Part shown: piece by piece, positions 39,137-48,608 of the stretch
Numbering within the stretch: position 1 is the stretch's first letter
How the letters are laid out: each line of letters begins with the position of its first letter
Source of the DNA: DATADD01 sp046262355
Lineage (GTDB): Bacteria; Actinomycetota; CADDZG01; WHSQ01
DNA length: 64,000 bases
Direction of reading: 5' to 3'
NCBI GenBank assembly: GCA_046262355.1
Contig: JBHEMX010000101.1
Coordinates: 45,889-109,888 of the forward strand
Notes under the pieces: generated by a model
Database searches by the model: none
What the model saw: only the letters and a program-made list of their open reading frames with translations
What the model was told of the DNA's origin: nothing
Translations under genes and position numbers: made by a program

Positions 39137-40783
39137 CTAGAGGATCCCTTGCGGATCGTAGACGGCTTCCCCCTCTACGAGCGTCAGAACAACGCGCGCG
39201 TCCGAGATGTTGGCGCCGTCCAGCGCGAACAGATCGCGATCGAGCACGCAGATGTCCGCGAGCTTGCCGCTCTCGATCGACCCGGTGCTCTCGTCGAGGC
39301 GGTTCACATACGCCGAGCCCATCGTGAAGCCCTCCAGGGCGGCGGGTAGATCGAGTCGCTCATCCGGGAGGAACGGAGGCTCGGAACGCTCGTCGGGAGG
39401 GACGCGCGTGACCGCGACCTCGATCTCGAGCAACGGATCGGGCGTCGACACCGGCCAATCGCTTCCGAACGCCAGCGTCGCTCCGGCGCGCCTCAGCGAT
39501 GCGAACGGATACTGGTGCGCCGCGCGCTCGGGCCCGAGGAACGGGATCGTGAGCTCGCGCATCTGGGGCTCGTTGCAGGCCCAGAACGGCTGGCAGTTGG
39601 GGACCACGTTGAGCCCCCTGAAGCGGGGGACGTCCTCGGGATGGACGACTTGCAGGTGGCATATGTGATGCCGCGCGTCGCGCACGCCGTTGGCCGTGCG
39701 CGCGGCTTCGATCGCATCAAGCGACTCGCGCACGGCGCGGTCCCCGATCGCATGGATGTGGACCTGGAAACCCTCGCGGTCGAGCAAGGTCACGTAGCGC
39801 TTGAGAGCTTCGGGCTCGATCATGCTGATGCCGCTGTTGTCGGTGGGGCGTCCCGATGCGTCGAGGTACGGTTCGGTCATCGCGGCGGTGAAGTTCTCGA
39901 CGACCCCGTCCTGAAAGATCTTGGCGGTCGCCGCGCGCATACGCCCGATCGTGCCTCGCTCCCTGCGCTCCAGCAGCTCCGGAAGCTGCTCCTCGTCGCG
40001 CTGTCGTTCCCACAGCAGCGACAGCACGATGCGCGCGGTGAGCTCCCCGGAGTCGGCAAGCCGGCGATAAGCTTCCAGCTCGGCGCCCACGATCCACGCG
40101 TCCTGCCACGCGGTTATCCCGAAGGCAAGCAACCGACGCTGGGCGCGCCGAAGTGCATCGACGAGGTCGTCGATGGTCGGAGGCGGCACGAGCCTGCGCA
40201 CGAGATCCATCGCGCCCTCGTGCAGGCTTCCCGACGGCTCTCCGTTCTCGTCGCGCTCGATGCGACCGTCGCGCGGGTCGCTCGTGGAGCGGGTGATCGA
40301 CGCCATCTCGAGCGCGCGCGTGTTGACCCACGCACCGTGGCCGTCCCGGTTGACGAGGAAGGCGGGACGGTCGGAGACGAGACGATCCAGCTCCAAGCGA
40401 TGTGGCGTGCCTCCGGGGAAGGCATCCATGGACCACCCGGAGCCGAGGACCCACTCCCGCTCCGGATGCTCCCGCGCGTAGGTCGAGATGGCGTTCGTGT
40501 ATCCGTCGGCGCCGACGACGTAGTGCAGGTCGCACTGCGCCTCGGCCAGTCCCGCATGCAGTGGATGCAGGTGGGCATCCTGGAAACCGGGCAGCACCAT
40601 GCCCCCATCGAGCTCGATCACGCGCGTCGACTTGGACACGAGGTTTCGCACATCGTCGGCCGCGCCCACGGCGCTGATGCGCCCTCCTCTAACCGCAACG
40701 GCGTCGGCCCAGCGGCGCACTCCGTCCATCGTGAGCACGGGCGCGCCGGTGATCACGAGATCCGCCACGTCGGAAGAAGCCAC
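39137..40783 (-). CDS. YtcJ-type amidohydrolase
   Basis: 548 residues from GTG 40783 with GGGGG nearby; the ATG at 40816 is possible. GFQDAHLHPLHAG gives the HxH metal pair, VQVHIHAIGDRAV and HHICHLQVVHPEDV the later histidines, and FGSDWPVSTPDPLLEI the catalytic Asp. This is the large exoamidase/N-deacylase-like group of uncertain substrates. It is divergent from the aldehyde-dehydrogenase remnant and may have worked with it. Confidence 0.9.
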   Translation of the reverse strand: MASSDVADLVITGAPVLTMDGVRRWADAVAVRGGRISAVGAADDVRNLVSKSTRVIELDGGMVLPGFQDAHLHPLHAGLAEAQCDLHYVVGADGYTNAISTYAREHPEREWVLGSGWSMDAFPGGTPHRLELDRLVSDRPAFLVNRDGHGAWVNTRALEMASITRSTSDPRDGRIERDENGEPSGSLHEGAMDLVRRLVPPPTIDDLVDALRRAQRRLLAFGITAWQDAWIVGAELEAYRRLADSGELTARIVLSLLWERQRDEEQLPELLERRERGTIGRMRAATAKIFQDGVVENFTAAMTEPYLDASGRPTDNSGISMIEPEALKRYVTLLDREGFQVHIHAIGDRAVRESLDAIEAARTANGVRDARHHICHLQVVHPEDVPRFRGLNVVPNCQPFWACNEPQMRELTIPFLGPERAAHQYPFASLRRAGATLAFGSDWPVSTPDPLLEIEVAVTRVPPDERSEPPFLPDERLDLPAALEGFTMGSAYVNRLDESTGSIESGKLADICVLDRDLFALDGANISDARVVLTLVEGEAVYDPQGIL

Positions 40784-40878
40784 GTCCCACCCCCTGTTCC
40801 AGAGACACCGGCCCACGAAGATACAAGCAGGCCGAGCGTCGGGGATACTCGGATCGCTCGACGAACAAGGAAGAAGAC

Positions 40879-41567
40879 ATGCACCAGCACGGTCTCTACA
40901 TCGACGGCAAGTGGACCGACGCAGCTCGAGGCAAGACCTTCGAGGTCATCGATCCGGCCACGGGAGAGAGCATCGCCGCGGTCGCGGACGGACAGCCTCA
41001 AGACGTCCACCACGCGGTGCTGGCGGCGCGCCGCGCGTTCGACGAGGGTTCGTGGCCGCGGGTGGGCGAAAGAGAGCGGGCGCGCGTGCTCGCGTACATC
41101 GAGAACGGTGAGCAGGCGGGGGCGCGCGTCGCCCTCAAGGCGGCTCCACCCGAGGACCCGGCGCTCTCAGGTGGCTACTTCGTTCCGCCGACGATCTTCT
41201 ACGACGTGGATGCAGAGGCAACGATCGCCCGGGAAGAGATCTTCGGCCCCGTCATGGCTGTGCTGCCCTTCAGCGATCCCGACGATGTCGTCAGGGCGGC
41301 GAACGACGCGATCAAGGAGCACCTGAGCCAGCGCGACAGCGACTACGGCCTCGCCGCAGCAGTGTGGACGCGCGACATAAAGAAGGCGCTCAACACCGCC
41401 GGGCACTCAAGGCGGGGATCGTGTGGATCAACGACTCTCAGCCGGCGCCGACGGAAGCGCCTTGGGGGGGCTACAAGCAGTCGGGCATGGGCCGGGAGTT
41501 GGGGCCGTGGGGCCTTGAGGACTACCTCGAGATCAAGCACATCTACATCAACCTCGCCTCGTCTTGA
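40879..41567 (+). pseudogene. Aldehyde dehydrogenase with central deletion and frameshift
   Basis: The first ~75 residues (DGKWTDAARGKTFEVIDPA ... RARVLAYIE) are a normal ALDH start. They are joined directly to NGEQAGARV and AREEIFGPVMAVLPFSDPDD from the last third of the enzyme. The NAD-binding core, the general base Glu and the catalytic Cys are missing, so the product is dead. A frameshift near 41395 then leads to ALKAGIVWINDSQP and the normal C-terminus. The junction falls at YIE-NG, a tripeptide present at both positions in full ALDHs, suggesting deletion between short repeats. The end overlaps the MFS gene by 20 bp. Confidence 0.82.
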
Positions 41568-42765
41568 AGCGCGGCACCACGGCGCCGGTCTCATCTCGCC
41601 GCCCCAGGAAGCCGCCGGTGACGATCGCAAGCGTCGCGACCATCAGCGCGGCCATCGTCGCGCGCAGCCCGGCCTGGTCGGCGAGCCACCCGAGCATCGG
41701 CGGCCCAAGGACGAAGCCCGAATAGCCGACCGTCGTCATCGCCGCGATGGCGAGCCCGGCTCCCTGCCCGGTCTCGCCGGCGAGACCGAAGGCGGCCGGC
41801 GCCGACGACGACATCGCGAAGCCGAGCAGGAGGAACCCGAGGCTCGCAACCGTCGGGTGAGTCGTCGTGACGGCCAGCGCACCGGCGAGCCCCGAGGCCA
41901 CGCCGGACCAGAAGATCGTCCTCCTGTAGCCGATCCCGAACAGGATCCGCGAGGCGAACAGCCTCCCCGCCGCCGTCGACAGCGCGAACGCCGCGAAGCC
42001 GCCGCTGCCGGCCAGCTCCGAGGCGCCGAGGTCGCGCCGCAGGTAGATCACCGACCACACGTCCATGGAACCCTCGATGAAGAACGCCGCCATCACGACA
42101 ACGGCAGGCGCGAGCAGGTAGGGCCAGCGCCGGAACGCCACGAGCGACACCGCCGCCCCCTTGTTGCCGGACCCGGAGCCCGCCACGCGCAGCCCATCGG
42201 AGCGCACACACCACAGCGCCGCGGCGCCCTGAGCGACGGCGGCGACCGCCAGCGCCGCGACGAAGGAGACATCCAGGGTGAGGGCGATGCCCGTGGCCAC
42301 CGCCCCGATAGCTGCGCCGATCCCGTAGGCGGCGTGCACCCGCTGGAGGACGGAGCGCGACGACCTAGCCTCAATCCTCTCCCCCGCCGCGTTGACGAAG
42401 ACGTCGATGAGGCCGGTCCCGATGCCGGTGATCCCGAACGCGACCACGAGCCACGCGGTGCTCGACCACGCGATCAGAAGAGCGCCCACGGCGTGGAACA
42501 CCAGAGCCCACGCGATCAGCACCCCACGGGACACCTCCTCGAGGCGCGGCGCGACAAGCGTCATCGTCATGATCGCGGTGACGCTGAGTGCAACGAACCG
42601 CAAGCTGCCTTGCCCTGGCGTGAGATCGTGCGCCTGCAGGAAGTCGGAGAAGACGACGACCCAGCAGCCCCAGAAGTAGCCGAACGCACCGTACGCGGTG
42701 GCGAGAGCTCCGAAGCCGCTCGCGCGCTGGTCGACGACCCTGGCCTTGACCATGATGCCGGTCAC
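41548..42765 (-). CDS. MFS permease
   Basis: 405 residues with 11-12 hydrophobic helices: FGALATAYGAFGYFWGCWVV at the start, YGIGAAIGAVATGIALTLDV in the middle, SLGFLLLGFAMSSSAPAAFG near the end. The pattern fits the FucP/YbjJ-like MFS group. Substrate unknown. ATG 42765. Its 3' end runs into the ALDH remnant. Divergent from the acyl-CoA dehydrogenase gene. Confidence 0.85.
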   Translation of the reverse strand: MTGIMVKARVVDQRASGFGALATAYGAFGYFWGCWVVVFSDFLQAHDLTPGQGSLRFVALSVTAIMTMTLVAPRLEEVSRGVLIAWALVFHAVGALLIAWSSTAWLVVAFGITGIGTGLIDVFVNAAGERIEARSSRSVLQRVHAAYGIGAAIGAVATGIALTLDVSFVAALAVAAVAQGAAALWCVRSDGLRVAGSGSGNKGAAVSLVAFRRWPYLLAPAVVVMAAFFIEGSMDVWSVIYLRRDLGASELAGSGGFAAFALSTAAGRLFASRILFGIGYRRTIFWSGVASGLAGALAVTTTHPTVASLGFLLLGFAMSSSAPAAFGLAGETGQGAGLAIAAMTTVGYSGFVLGPPMLGWLADQAGLRATMAALMVATLAIVTGGFLGRRDETGAVVPRFKTRRG

Positions 42766-42901
42766 CTTTCGCGCCTTGCGTCCATGCGCTTATCCTCTCG
42801 GGTGGCCGGACGCCGAGCACGGGAAGGCACGCCGACTCAGTGGTGCACGACCCGGCCATCTCGTCGAACGAGAGGAGAACGATACCCGTGGGGCGGTCGC
42901 A

Positions 42902-44125
42902 ATGAGCCTCGAGACGATGGAGCAGGGTAGCAGCGAGATCGGCTACCGGCTGTCGCCGGACGATCGTGCCCTGCAGGCCAAAGCGCGCGCGTTCGTCGAC
43001 GAGGAACTGATCCCACACGAGCTCGAGGCCGAGATGAACGGCGGCAAGCTCCCTCCGGAGATCGACGCTCGCCATCATCGCCGGGTCCGCGAGCTCGGCC
43101 TTGCGGCGATGAACATGCCGGTCGAGCTCGGGGGAGCCGGTCTGACGAACTTCCAGCAGGTGCTCGTGTCCGAGCAGATCGGACGGGTCACGAACGCGCT
43201 CGGGTGGGTGCTCGAGACGCCCGCGGGATGGCTGCCCAAGGTTGCGACGCAGCATCAGCTCGACACCTGGGTCACACCGACGATCCGCGGCGAGCGCAAC
43301 GAGTGCTACGCGATCACGGAGGAGGGCGCCGGTTCCGACGTCGACGGCATCGAGGCTACGGGGCGCCGGGACGGCGACGAGTACGTGCTCAACGGCGTCA
43401 AGTGGCACGTCACGTCGGCCAACAAGGCCGATCACACCTTCTTCCAAGCGAAGCTCACCGAGGGACGCCATGCGGGGTCCCACGCGATGTTCATCGTCGA
43501 TCTCGACGCGCCGGGCCTGCGAGTGGTGCGCACCCCCCTCTACACGCACAATCTCTCATCGCACCATCCCATCATCGCCTTCGAAGATGTGCGCGTCCCC
43601 GCGGCGCAACTGATCGGTCAAGAGGGTGACGGTCTCGGCTTCGTGTATGAGTGGTTCCGTTACGAGCGCTTGATGATCGCGGCGCGCTGCTGTGGCGCGG
43701 CCGAGCGCCTCATCGAGGAGGCAACGGCGTTCGCCAAGGAAAGGCGCGCGTTCGGCAAGCCCATAGCCGACTATCAGGCGATCCAGTTCATGCTGGCCGA
43801 CTCGCTCACCGAGCTGTGGGCGGCGCGCCTCATGACCTACCGCCTCGCCCAAGGCATCGACGAGGGCATCGACGTCAAGGTACAGCACGCACAGTGCTCG
43901 ATGGCGAAGCTCTATGCGTCGGAGATGGCCAACAGGGTCGCCGACAGAGCAGTACAGATCTTCGGCGGCCGCGGCTACATGCGCGAGAACGTGGCCGAGC
44001 GCTTCTACCGAGAGCTGCGCGTCGACAGGATCTGGGAGGGCACGTCGGAGATCCAGCGAGTGATCATCGGCGACCAGCTCTACAAGCGTGGAGTGAACGA
44101 CCTCATCGGAACGGATGGTGGATGA
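42902..44125 (+). CDS. Acyl-CoA dehydrogenase
   Basis: 407-residue FAD enzyme that introduces a trans-2 double bond into an acyl-CoA. CYAITEEGAGSDVDGI and YVLNGVKWHVTSANKAD are the flavin-binding strands; RYERLMIAARCCGAAE and FGKPIADYQAIQFMLAD form the helical core; GGRGYMRENVAERFYRELR and WEGTSEIQRVIIGDQL are the C-terminal signature. The Glu in WEGTSEIQ is adjacent to the catalytic-base position. ATG 42902. It overlaps the aminotransferase start by 11 bp, so they are co-translated. Confidence 0.93.
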   Translation: MSLETMEQGSSEIGYRLSPDDRALQAKARAFVDEELIPHELEAEMNGGKLPPEIDARHHRRVRELGLAAMNMPVELGGAGLTNFQQVLVSEQIGRVTNALGWVLETPAGWLPKVATQHQLDTWVTPTIRGERNECYAITEEGAGSDVDGIEATGRRDGDEYVLNGVKWHVTSANKADHTFFQAKLTEGRHAGSHAMFIVDLDAPGLRVVRTPLYTHNLSSHHPIIAFEDVRVPAAQLIGQEGDGLGFVYEWFRYERLMIAARCCGAAERLIEEATAFAKERRAFGKPIADYQAIQFMLADSLTELWAARLMTYRLAQGIDEGIDVKVQHAQCSMAKLYASEMANRVADRAVQIFGGRGYMRENVAERFYRELRVDRIWEGTSEIQRVIIGDQLYKRGVNDLIGTDGG

Positions 44126-45503
44126 CGTGGCTCTTGTAGACAGAACGGTGTCGGAAGTGGAGCGACTGGACGAGCTCGTCGAGGAGCAGGAGCGCATCTT
44201 CCTCGAGCGCCAGCCCCGCTCGGCGGCGACCCTCGAGGTCGCCCGGCGCTCCCTTGCCGGAGGAACCACCTCGAGCTGGCAGATCGCCCGCCCCCAGGCG
44301 GTGTGGATAAGCCACGGCGCGGGCTCCAAGGTCTACGACGTCGACGGCAACGAGTACGTCGACTTCCACGGCGGCTACGGCGTCATGGCGGTGGGTCACG
44401 GGCACCCGAAGATCGTCGAGGCCGTGTCGGCGCGCATCGCGCGCGGCTCCCACTTCGCCCAGCCGACGACGGAGGCGATCGACGTCGCCGAGGAGCTCAG
44501 GCGTCGCTTCGGTCTGCCTCTGTGGCGCTTCTGCAACTCCGGGACCGAAGCCACCATGGATGCCGTCCACCTCATGCGGGCGATCACCGGGCGCCCGATG
44601 ATCGTCAAGGTCGAAGGCTGCTATCACGGGCATCACGATTCCGTGCAGGTGTCCGTCGCCAACCCTCTCGACGAGATCGGCCCCGTCGAACGGCCCGGCA
44701 ACCCGCCGTCCAGCAGCGGCATCCCGCAGGAGCTCATCGACCTCACGTTGATAGTTCCATTCAACGACCCGGACGCGCTCGAGCGCCGCTTCGCCGACCA
44801 CCCGGGCGAGATCGCCGGGATCATCCTCGAACCGATCATGATGAACGCGGGCATCGTGGCCCCCGAAGAGGGCTACCTTCGGGCCGTGCGCGACGCCGCG
44901 CACCGGCACCGCGCGCTCGTGGCCTTCGATGAGGTCAAGTCCGGGATCGCGGCCGCCTCCGGCGGCGCCACCGAGCTCTACGGCGTCACGCCCGACATCG
45001 TTTGCCTCGCCAAGGCGATGGGCGGCGGGCTCCCGTGCGGAGCGATCGGAGGCAGCGAGGAAGTCATGGGCGCGATCGTGTCGGGAGACTACGACCAGGT
45101 CGGGACCTTCAACGGGAACCCCCTCACGCTGGCGGCAGCGCGGGCAACGCTCGTCGACATCCTCGACACTGACGCCTATGCCCACTTCGCCGAATTGCGA
45201 GAGATCATGGTCGGGGGCTGCGAGGAGGTCATCTTGGAGTTCGAGCTCCCTGCGCACATGGTCGCGATCGGCGCCAAGGGATGCGTGACCTTCACGCCTC
45301 ATCGCGTGCGCAACTACCGCGACTTCCTCACGATCGACGACCGCTTCAGCCACTGCCATTGGCTCTTCCAGCACAACGGAGGCTCGTTCCTGCCGCCGTG
45401 GGGTAAGGCCGAACAGTGGCTCATCTCGGTCCAGCACACGCGCGCAGACGCACAGCGGTTCGTGGACAACTTCGCGCGGTTCGCGGCGGCGTTGCGCTCC
45501 TAA
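44115..45503 (+). CDS. Class-III (PLP) aminotransferase
   Basis: 462 residues, related to glutamate-1-semialdehyde aminomutase and omega-transaminases. FCNSGTEATMDAVHLMRAIT binds the PLP phosphate, VEGCYHGHHDSVQ stacks on the ring, LVAFDEVKSG supplies the Asp, and the internal aldimine lysine is in VCLAKAMGGGLPCGAIG. GTFNGNPLTLAA completes the site. With the ABC importer downstream it may act on an imported amine. The start overlaps the acyl-CoA dehydrogenase end. Confidence 0.9.
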   Translation: MVDDVALVDRTVSEVERLDELVEEQERIFLERQPRSAATLEVARRSLAGGTTSSWQIARPQAVWISHGAGSKVYDVDGNEYVDFHGGYGVMAVGHGHPKIVEAVSARIARGSHFAQPTTEAIDVAEELRRRFGLPLWRFCNSGTEATMDAVHLMRAITGRPMIVKVEGCYHGHHDSVQVSVANPLDEIGPVERPGNPPSSSGIPQELIDLTLIVPFNDPDALERRFADHPGEIAGIILEPIMMNAGIVAPEEGYLRAVRDAAHRHRALVAFDEVKSGIAAASGGATELYGVTPDIVCLAKAMGGGLPCGAIGGSEEVMGAIVSGDYDQVGTFNGNPLTLAAARATLVDILDTDAYAHFAELREIMVGGCEEVILEFELPAHMVAIGAKGCVTFTPHRVRNYRDFLTIDDRFSHCHWLFQHNGGSFLPPWGKAEQWLISVQHTRADAQRFVDNFARFAAALRS

Positions 45504-45512
45504 GGAGAGCCG

Positions 45513-46622
45513 ATGTCGGGAGGAGAGGTAGAGCTCGTCGACCTCGTCAAGAGGTTCGACGACGTTGCGGCCGTCGACGGCATCGATCTCCAGGTGCCCT
45601 CGGGCGAGTTCTTCTCCCTCCTCGGCCCCTCGGGATGCGGCAAGACGACCACGTTGCGGCTCATCGCAGGTTTCGAGCAGCCGACGTCGGGCCGCGTGAT
45701 GCTCGACGGCACCGACGTCGCGCGCACGCCACCGCACAAGCGCAACGTCAACACGGTGTTCCAGAGCTATGCATTGTTCCCTCACCTCACCGTTGCGGAC
45801 AACGTCGCCTTCGGGCTCCGGTTCAAGAACGTCACCAAGGCCGAGGGTCAGACGATGGTGAGCGAGGCCCTCGGGCTCGTACAGCTTCAAGGACTCGACA
45901 AGCGCCGGCCTTCGCAACTCTCAGGTGGGCAACAGCAACGGGTCGCGCTCGCGCGCGCTCTCGTGCTCAACCCCGCGGTGCTACTTCTCGACGAGCCGCT
46001 CGGCGCGCTCGACGCGAAGCTTCGCAAGGCGCTGCAGATCGAGCTGAAGGCTCTGCAGGAGGAGATCGGCATCACGTTCATCTACGTGACGCACGACCAG
46101 GAAGAAGCACTGACGATGTCGGACCGCATCGCGGTCATGCGCGACGGCATCGTCGAGCAGGTCGGCTCTCCGCAAGAGGTCTACGAGGAGCCGGCGACCG
46201 CCTACGTCGCCGACTTCCTCGGCGTGTCCAACCTCATGACGGCGCACGCCGACGGGCCCTCGAACGGCAGGTGCAAGGTGCGCATGGGCGACTTCGAGCT
46301 CTGGGGCGCCAAAGGCGACACGGGCGCAACCGGCGACGTCAAGATCGTCATCCGGCCCGAGCGTGTGCGGGTGGAGCCACACGGCGCCGGGGGCGAGAAC
46401 CGCGTCCCGGGCCTGGTCCGGCGCAGCATCTACCTGGGCTCGTCCACGCAGCTGATCGTGCAGATGGCGCACGGGGAGACGGTTCAGGCCATGATCCAGA
46501 ACGATGGGTCCGACGTCGGCTTCGAGCAGGGCAGCCCCGTGAGCCTCATCCTCCCCGCCGACGCCCTGCGCGTGCTGAAGGTGCCGCAGGCCACCGCAGA
46601 CCCCGGCGCGCCGGGACCATAG
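45513..46622 (+). CDS. potA: Polyamine-type ABC transporter ATP-binding protein
   Basis: 369 residues. Walker A GPSGCGKTT, Q-loop QSYALFPHL, signature LSGGQQQRVALARAL, Walker B LLLDEPLGALD, H-loop YVTHDQEEALTM, and a C-terminal TOBE domain (VIRPERVRV ... LGSSTQLIVQM). This is the PotA/FbpC/CysA group; the neighbouring permeases and binding protein make polyamine-type import likely. ATG 45513, 9 bp after the aminotransferase. The other subunits are on the opposite strand and converge on it. Confidence 0.9.
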   Translation: MSGGEVELVDLVKRFDDVAAVDGIDLQVPSGEFFSLLGPSGCGKTTTLRLIAGFEQPTSGRVMLDGTDVARTPPHKRNVNTVFQSYALFPHLTVADNVAFGLRFKNVTKAEGQTMVSEALGLVQLQGLDKRRPSQLSGGQQQRVALARALVLNPAVLLLDEPLGALDAKLRKALQIELKALQEEIGITFIYVTHDQEEALTMSDRIAVMRDGIVEQVGSPQEVYEEPATAYVADFLGVSNLMTAHADGPSNGRCKVRMGDFELWGAKGDTGATGDVKIVIRPERVRVEPHGAGGENRVPGLVRRSIYLGSSTQLIVQMAHGETVQAMIQNDGSDVGFEQGSPVSLILPADALRVLKVPQATADPGAPGP

Positions 46623-46674
46623 GTCCCCCACCTCGGCCCGGCGAGGGCGGCGGCCCACGGGTGGGTGTGCGCGG

Positions 46675-47616
46675 TCAGATCTCGAGGCGAGCGAAGTCCT
46701 CGACGCCCGCCCCCTTGCGCCTGCCCTCCCTCTTGCCGAATCGGCGCTGCACCAGCACCGCCAGCGTTATCGCGATCAGGGAGAACAGGAGCATCACGGT
46801 GGCGAGCGCGTTCAGCGACGGGTTCGGCGCGGCGCGCGCGTTGCTGTAGATGCGCACGGGGACCGTCTCGGTGTTCTGGCCTGCGGTGAGGAACTGCGAG
46901 ATCACGAAATCGTCGATCGAGATCGCGAACACGATCATCAACGCCGCGAAGATGGCCGGAGCGAGCATCGGGAGCAACACCATGCGCAACGCCTGGAGAG
47001 GCGACGCGCCGAGGTCCATCGCGGCTTCCTCGTACTCCTTGCCGATCGCGAACAGACGCCCTCGCACCACGATGACTACATAGGAGATCGAGAACGTGAC
47101 GTGGCCGAGGAGTTGCGCCGGGGTGCCGAGCTGGACCACGTCGAAGAGATGAACGAACACCAGGAACAGCGCGACACCCATGACGATCTCCGGCGTCACG
47201 AGAGGAAAGAGCATGAGGAAGTTCGCCGGGCGCGACCCTCGGCCGCGCCAGCGAGCGAGGCCGAGCGCCAGCGCCACTCCCAAAGGCGTCGCAATGAGCA
47301 TCGCGAGCGACGCGAGCTTGAGGCTTTGGATCATCGCGTCGCGCAGGGCAGGATCGTGCCATACCGAGAGGTCTGGGTCGTCGAAGTACCAGCGCAAGGA
47401 GAAGCCCTGCCACGTACTGCGCGAGCGTCCCGCGTTGAACGAGAACTGGATCGCGATGAGCACCGGCACGATCGACCACACGATGTAGAGCCACGTCCAC
47501 AGTGCGAGGAACCTCGGCTTCCCCCACGGGTTGCCCAGTCGCCCTCTGAGGCGCTGCACGAGTGACCCTGGCTCCACCCGCTCGCGGACGTCGATGCGCG
47601 CGGCGGCCTCGCTCAT
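46675..47616 (-). CDS. potC: ABC transporter permease (PotC-like)
   Basis: 313 residues with six predicted helices. The EAA loop that docks the ATPase is EYEEAAMDLGASPLQALRMV. VIVVRGRLFAIGKEYEEAAM and IVFAISIDDFVISQFLTAG are typical of PotC. The start overlaps PotB by ATGA. It belongs to the three-gene transporter operon on the minus strand. Confidence 0.9.
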   Translation of the reverse strand: MSEAAARIDVRERVEPGSLVQRLRGRLGNPWGKPRFLALWTWLYIVWSIVPVLIAIQFSFNAGRSRSTWQGFSLRWYFDDPDLSVWHDPALRDAMIQSLKLASLAMLIATPLGVALALGLARWRGRGSRPANFLMLFPLVTPEIVMGVALFLVFVHLFDVVQLGTPAQLLGHVTFSISYVVIVVRGRLFAIGKEYEEAAMDLGASPLQALRMVLLPMLAPAIFAALMIVFAISIDDFVISQFLTAGQNTETVPVRIYSNARAAPNPSLNALATVMLLFSLIAITLAVLVQRRFGKREGRRKGAGVEDFARLEI

Positions 47617-48557
47617 GACGTTGCCTCTCTCGAGGACCGCGCGACGTTGAAGAGGTAGTAGAGCATCAGCAGGCTCACCAGCAGAGATAGGAAGATGGTG
47701 AGCGAAGCGCCCTTGGACCCTCCGGAGCCGCTCTGCAGGAAGAACGCTATCTGGTTGCCGAACATCGACGTACGGGGCACCCCGGAGAGCAGGTCGGGCG
47801 TGTAGTAGTCACCGAACATCGGCAGCATGATGATCACGCTGCCGGCGAGCACTCCCTGCTTGCTGAGCGGCAACGTGACCCGCAGGAAGGTGCGCGAGGG
47901 ACTTGCGCCGAGATCGCGCGCAGCTTCGAGAAGGCTCCTGTCGATGCGATCGAGCGCCGCATACAACGGCAAGATGAAGAACGGGATGTAACCGTAGACG
48001 AGCCCAAGGATCACCGTGAGCGACTCGCCCGCGAGCCAGCTCCGCGGGTGGTCCAAGATCCCAAGCGTAAGCAGGATGTCGTTGACGTAGCCGTTGTCCT
48101 GGAGGAGGTTCACCCATGCGAGCATCCGCATGAGGTAGCTGATCCAGAACGGGGCGATCAACAGCACCAGCAGCAGCGTGCGCCAGCGGCCGCCGTGACG
48201 GGAGATGTAGTAGGCGACCGGATAGCCGACGACGATGCACAACGACACCGCGGCGCCGACGTAGGCGAACGTGCGGATGAGCACGCTTTGAAGGGGCCCG
48301 CCACTGAGGATCTCGGTGAAGACGTCCTGCATCGCCGTCGGGTCCCACTGCAGCGGGTTCCATACCGGCAGCGGTGTGATGAAGATCGGGTCCAGGCGGC
48401 CCATCGCGACGGCGAGGATCGCGTAGAAGGGGACGAGGAAGAGCAGGATGAGCCACAGCAGGCCCGGGGCGGCAAGCGCCGGCCACAGCCTGCGAGCGTG
48501 GGTCGTGCGCTGCAGCTCGGCGCGTGTCCGAAGCCTCGGGGCCGGCGTGTCAGCCAC
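47613..48557 (-). CDS. potB: ABC transporter permease (PotB-like)
   Basis: 314 residues. LLWLILLFLVPFYAILAVAM is the first helix, IAPFWISYLMRMLAWVNLLQ and LGLVYGYIPFFILPLYAALD are core helices, and LLEAARDLGASPSRTFLRVT is the EAA loop. Pairs with the PotC-like subunit. 51 bp after the binding-protein gene. Confidence 0.9.
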   Translation of the reverse strand: MADTPAPRLRTRAELQRTTHARRLWPALAAPGLLWLILLFLVPFYAILAVAMGRLDPIFITPLPVWNPLQWDPTAMQDVFTEILSGGPLQSVLIRTFAYVGAAVSLCIVVGYPVAYYISRHGGRWRTLLLVLLIAPFWISYLMRMLAWVNLLQDNGYVNDILLTLGILDHPRSWLAGESLTVILGLVYGYIPFFILPLYAALDRIDRSLLEAARDLGASPSRTFLRVTLPLSKQGVLAGSVIIMLPMFGDYYTPDLLSGVPRTSMFGNQIAFFLQSGSGGSKGASLTIFLSLLVSLLMLYYLFNVARSSREATS

Positions 48558-48608
48558 AGGCCGTCCGTCCGGCCGTCGTGGGGTGGGGCATGTGCATGAG
48601 CTGAGCCG

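Noticed and set aside
39515..41326. 603-codon plus-strand open frame
   Set aside because: Antisense to the amidohydrolase gene; only its last part shares a frame with the aldehyde-dehydrogenase region.
44103..45917. 604-codon minus-strand open frame
   Set aside because: Antisense to the aminotransferase and PotA genes; no protein motif.
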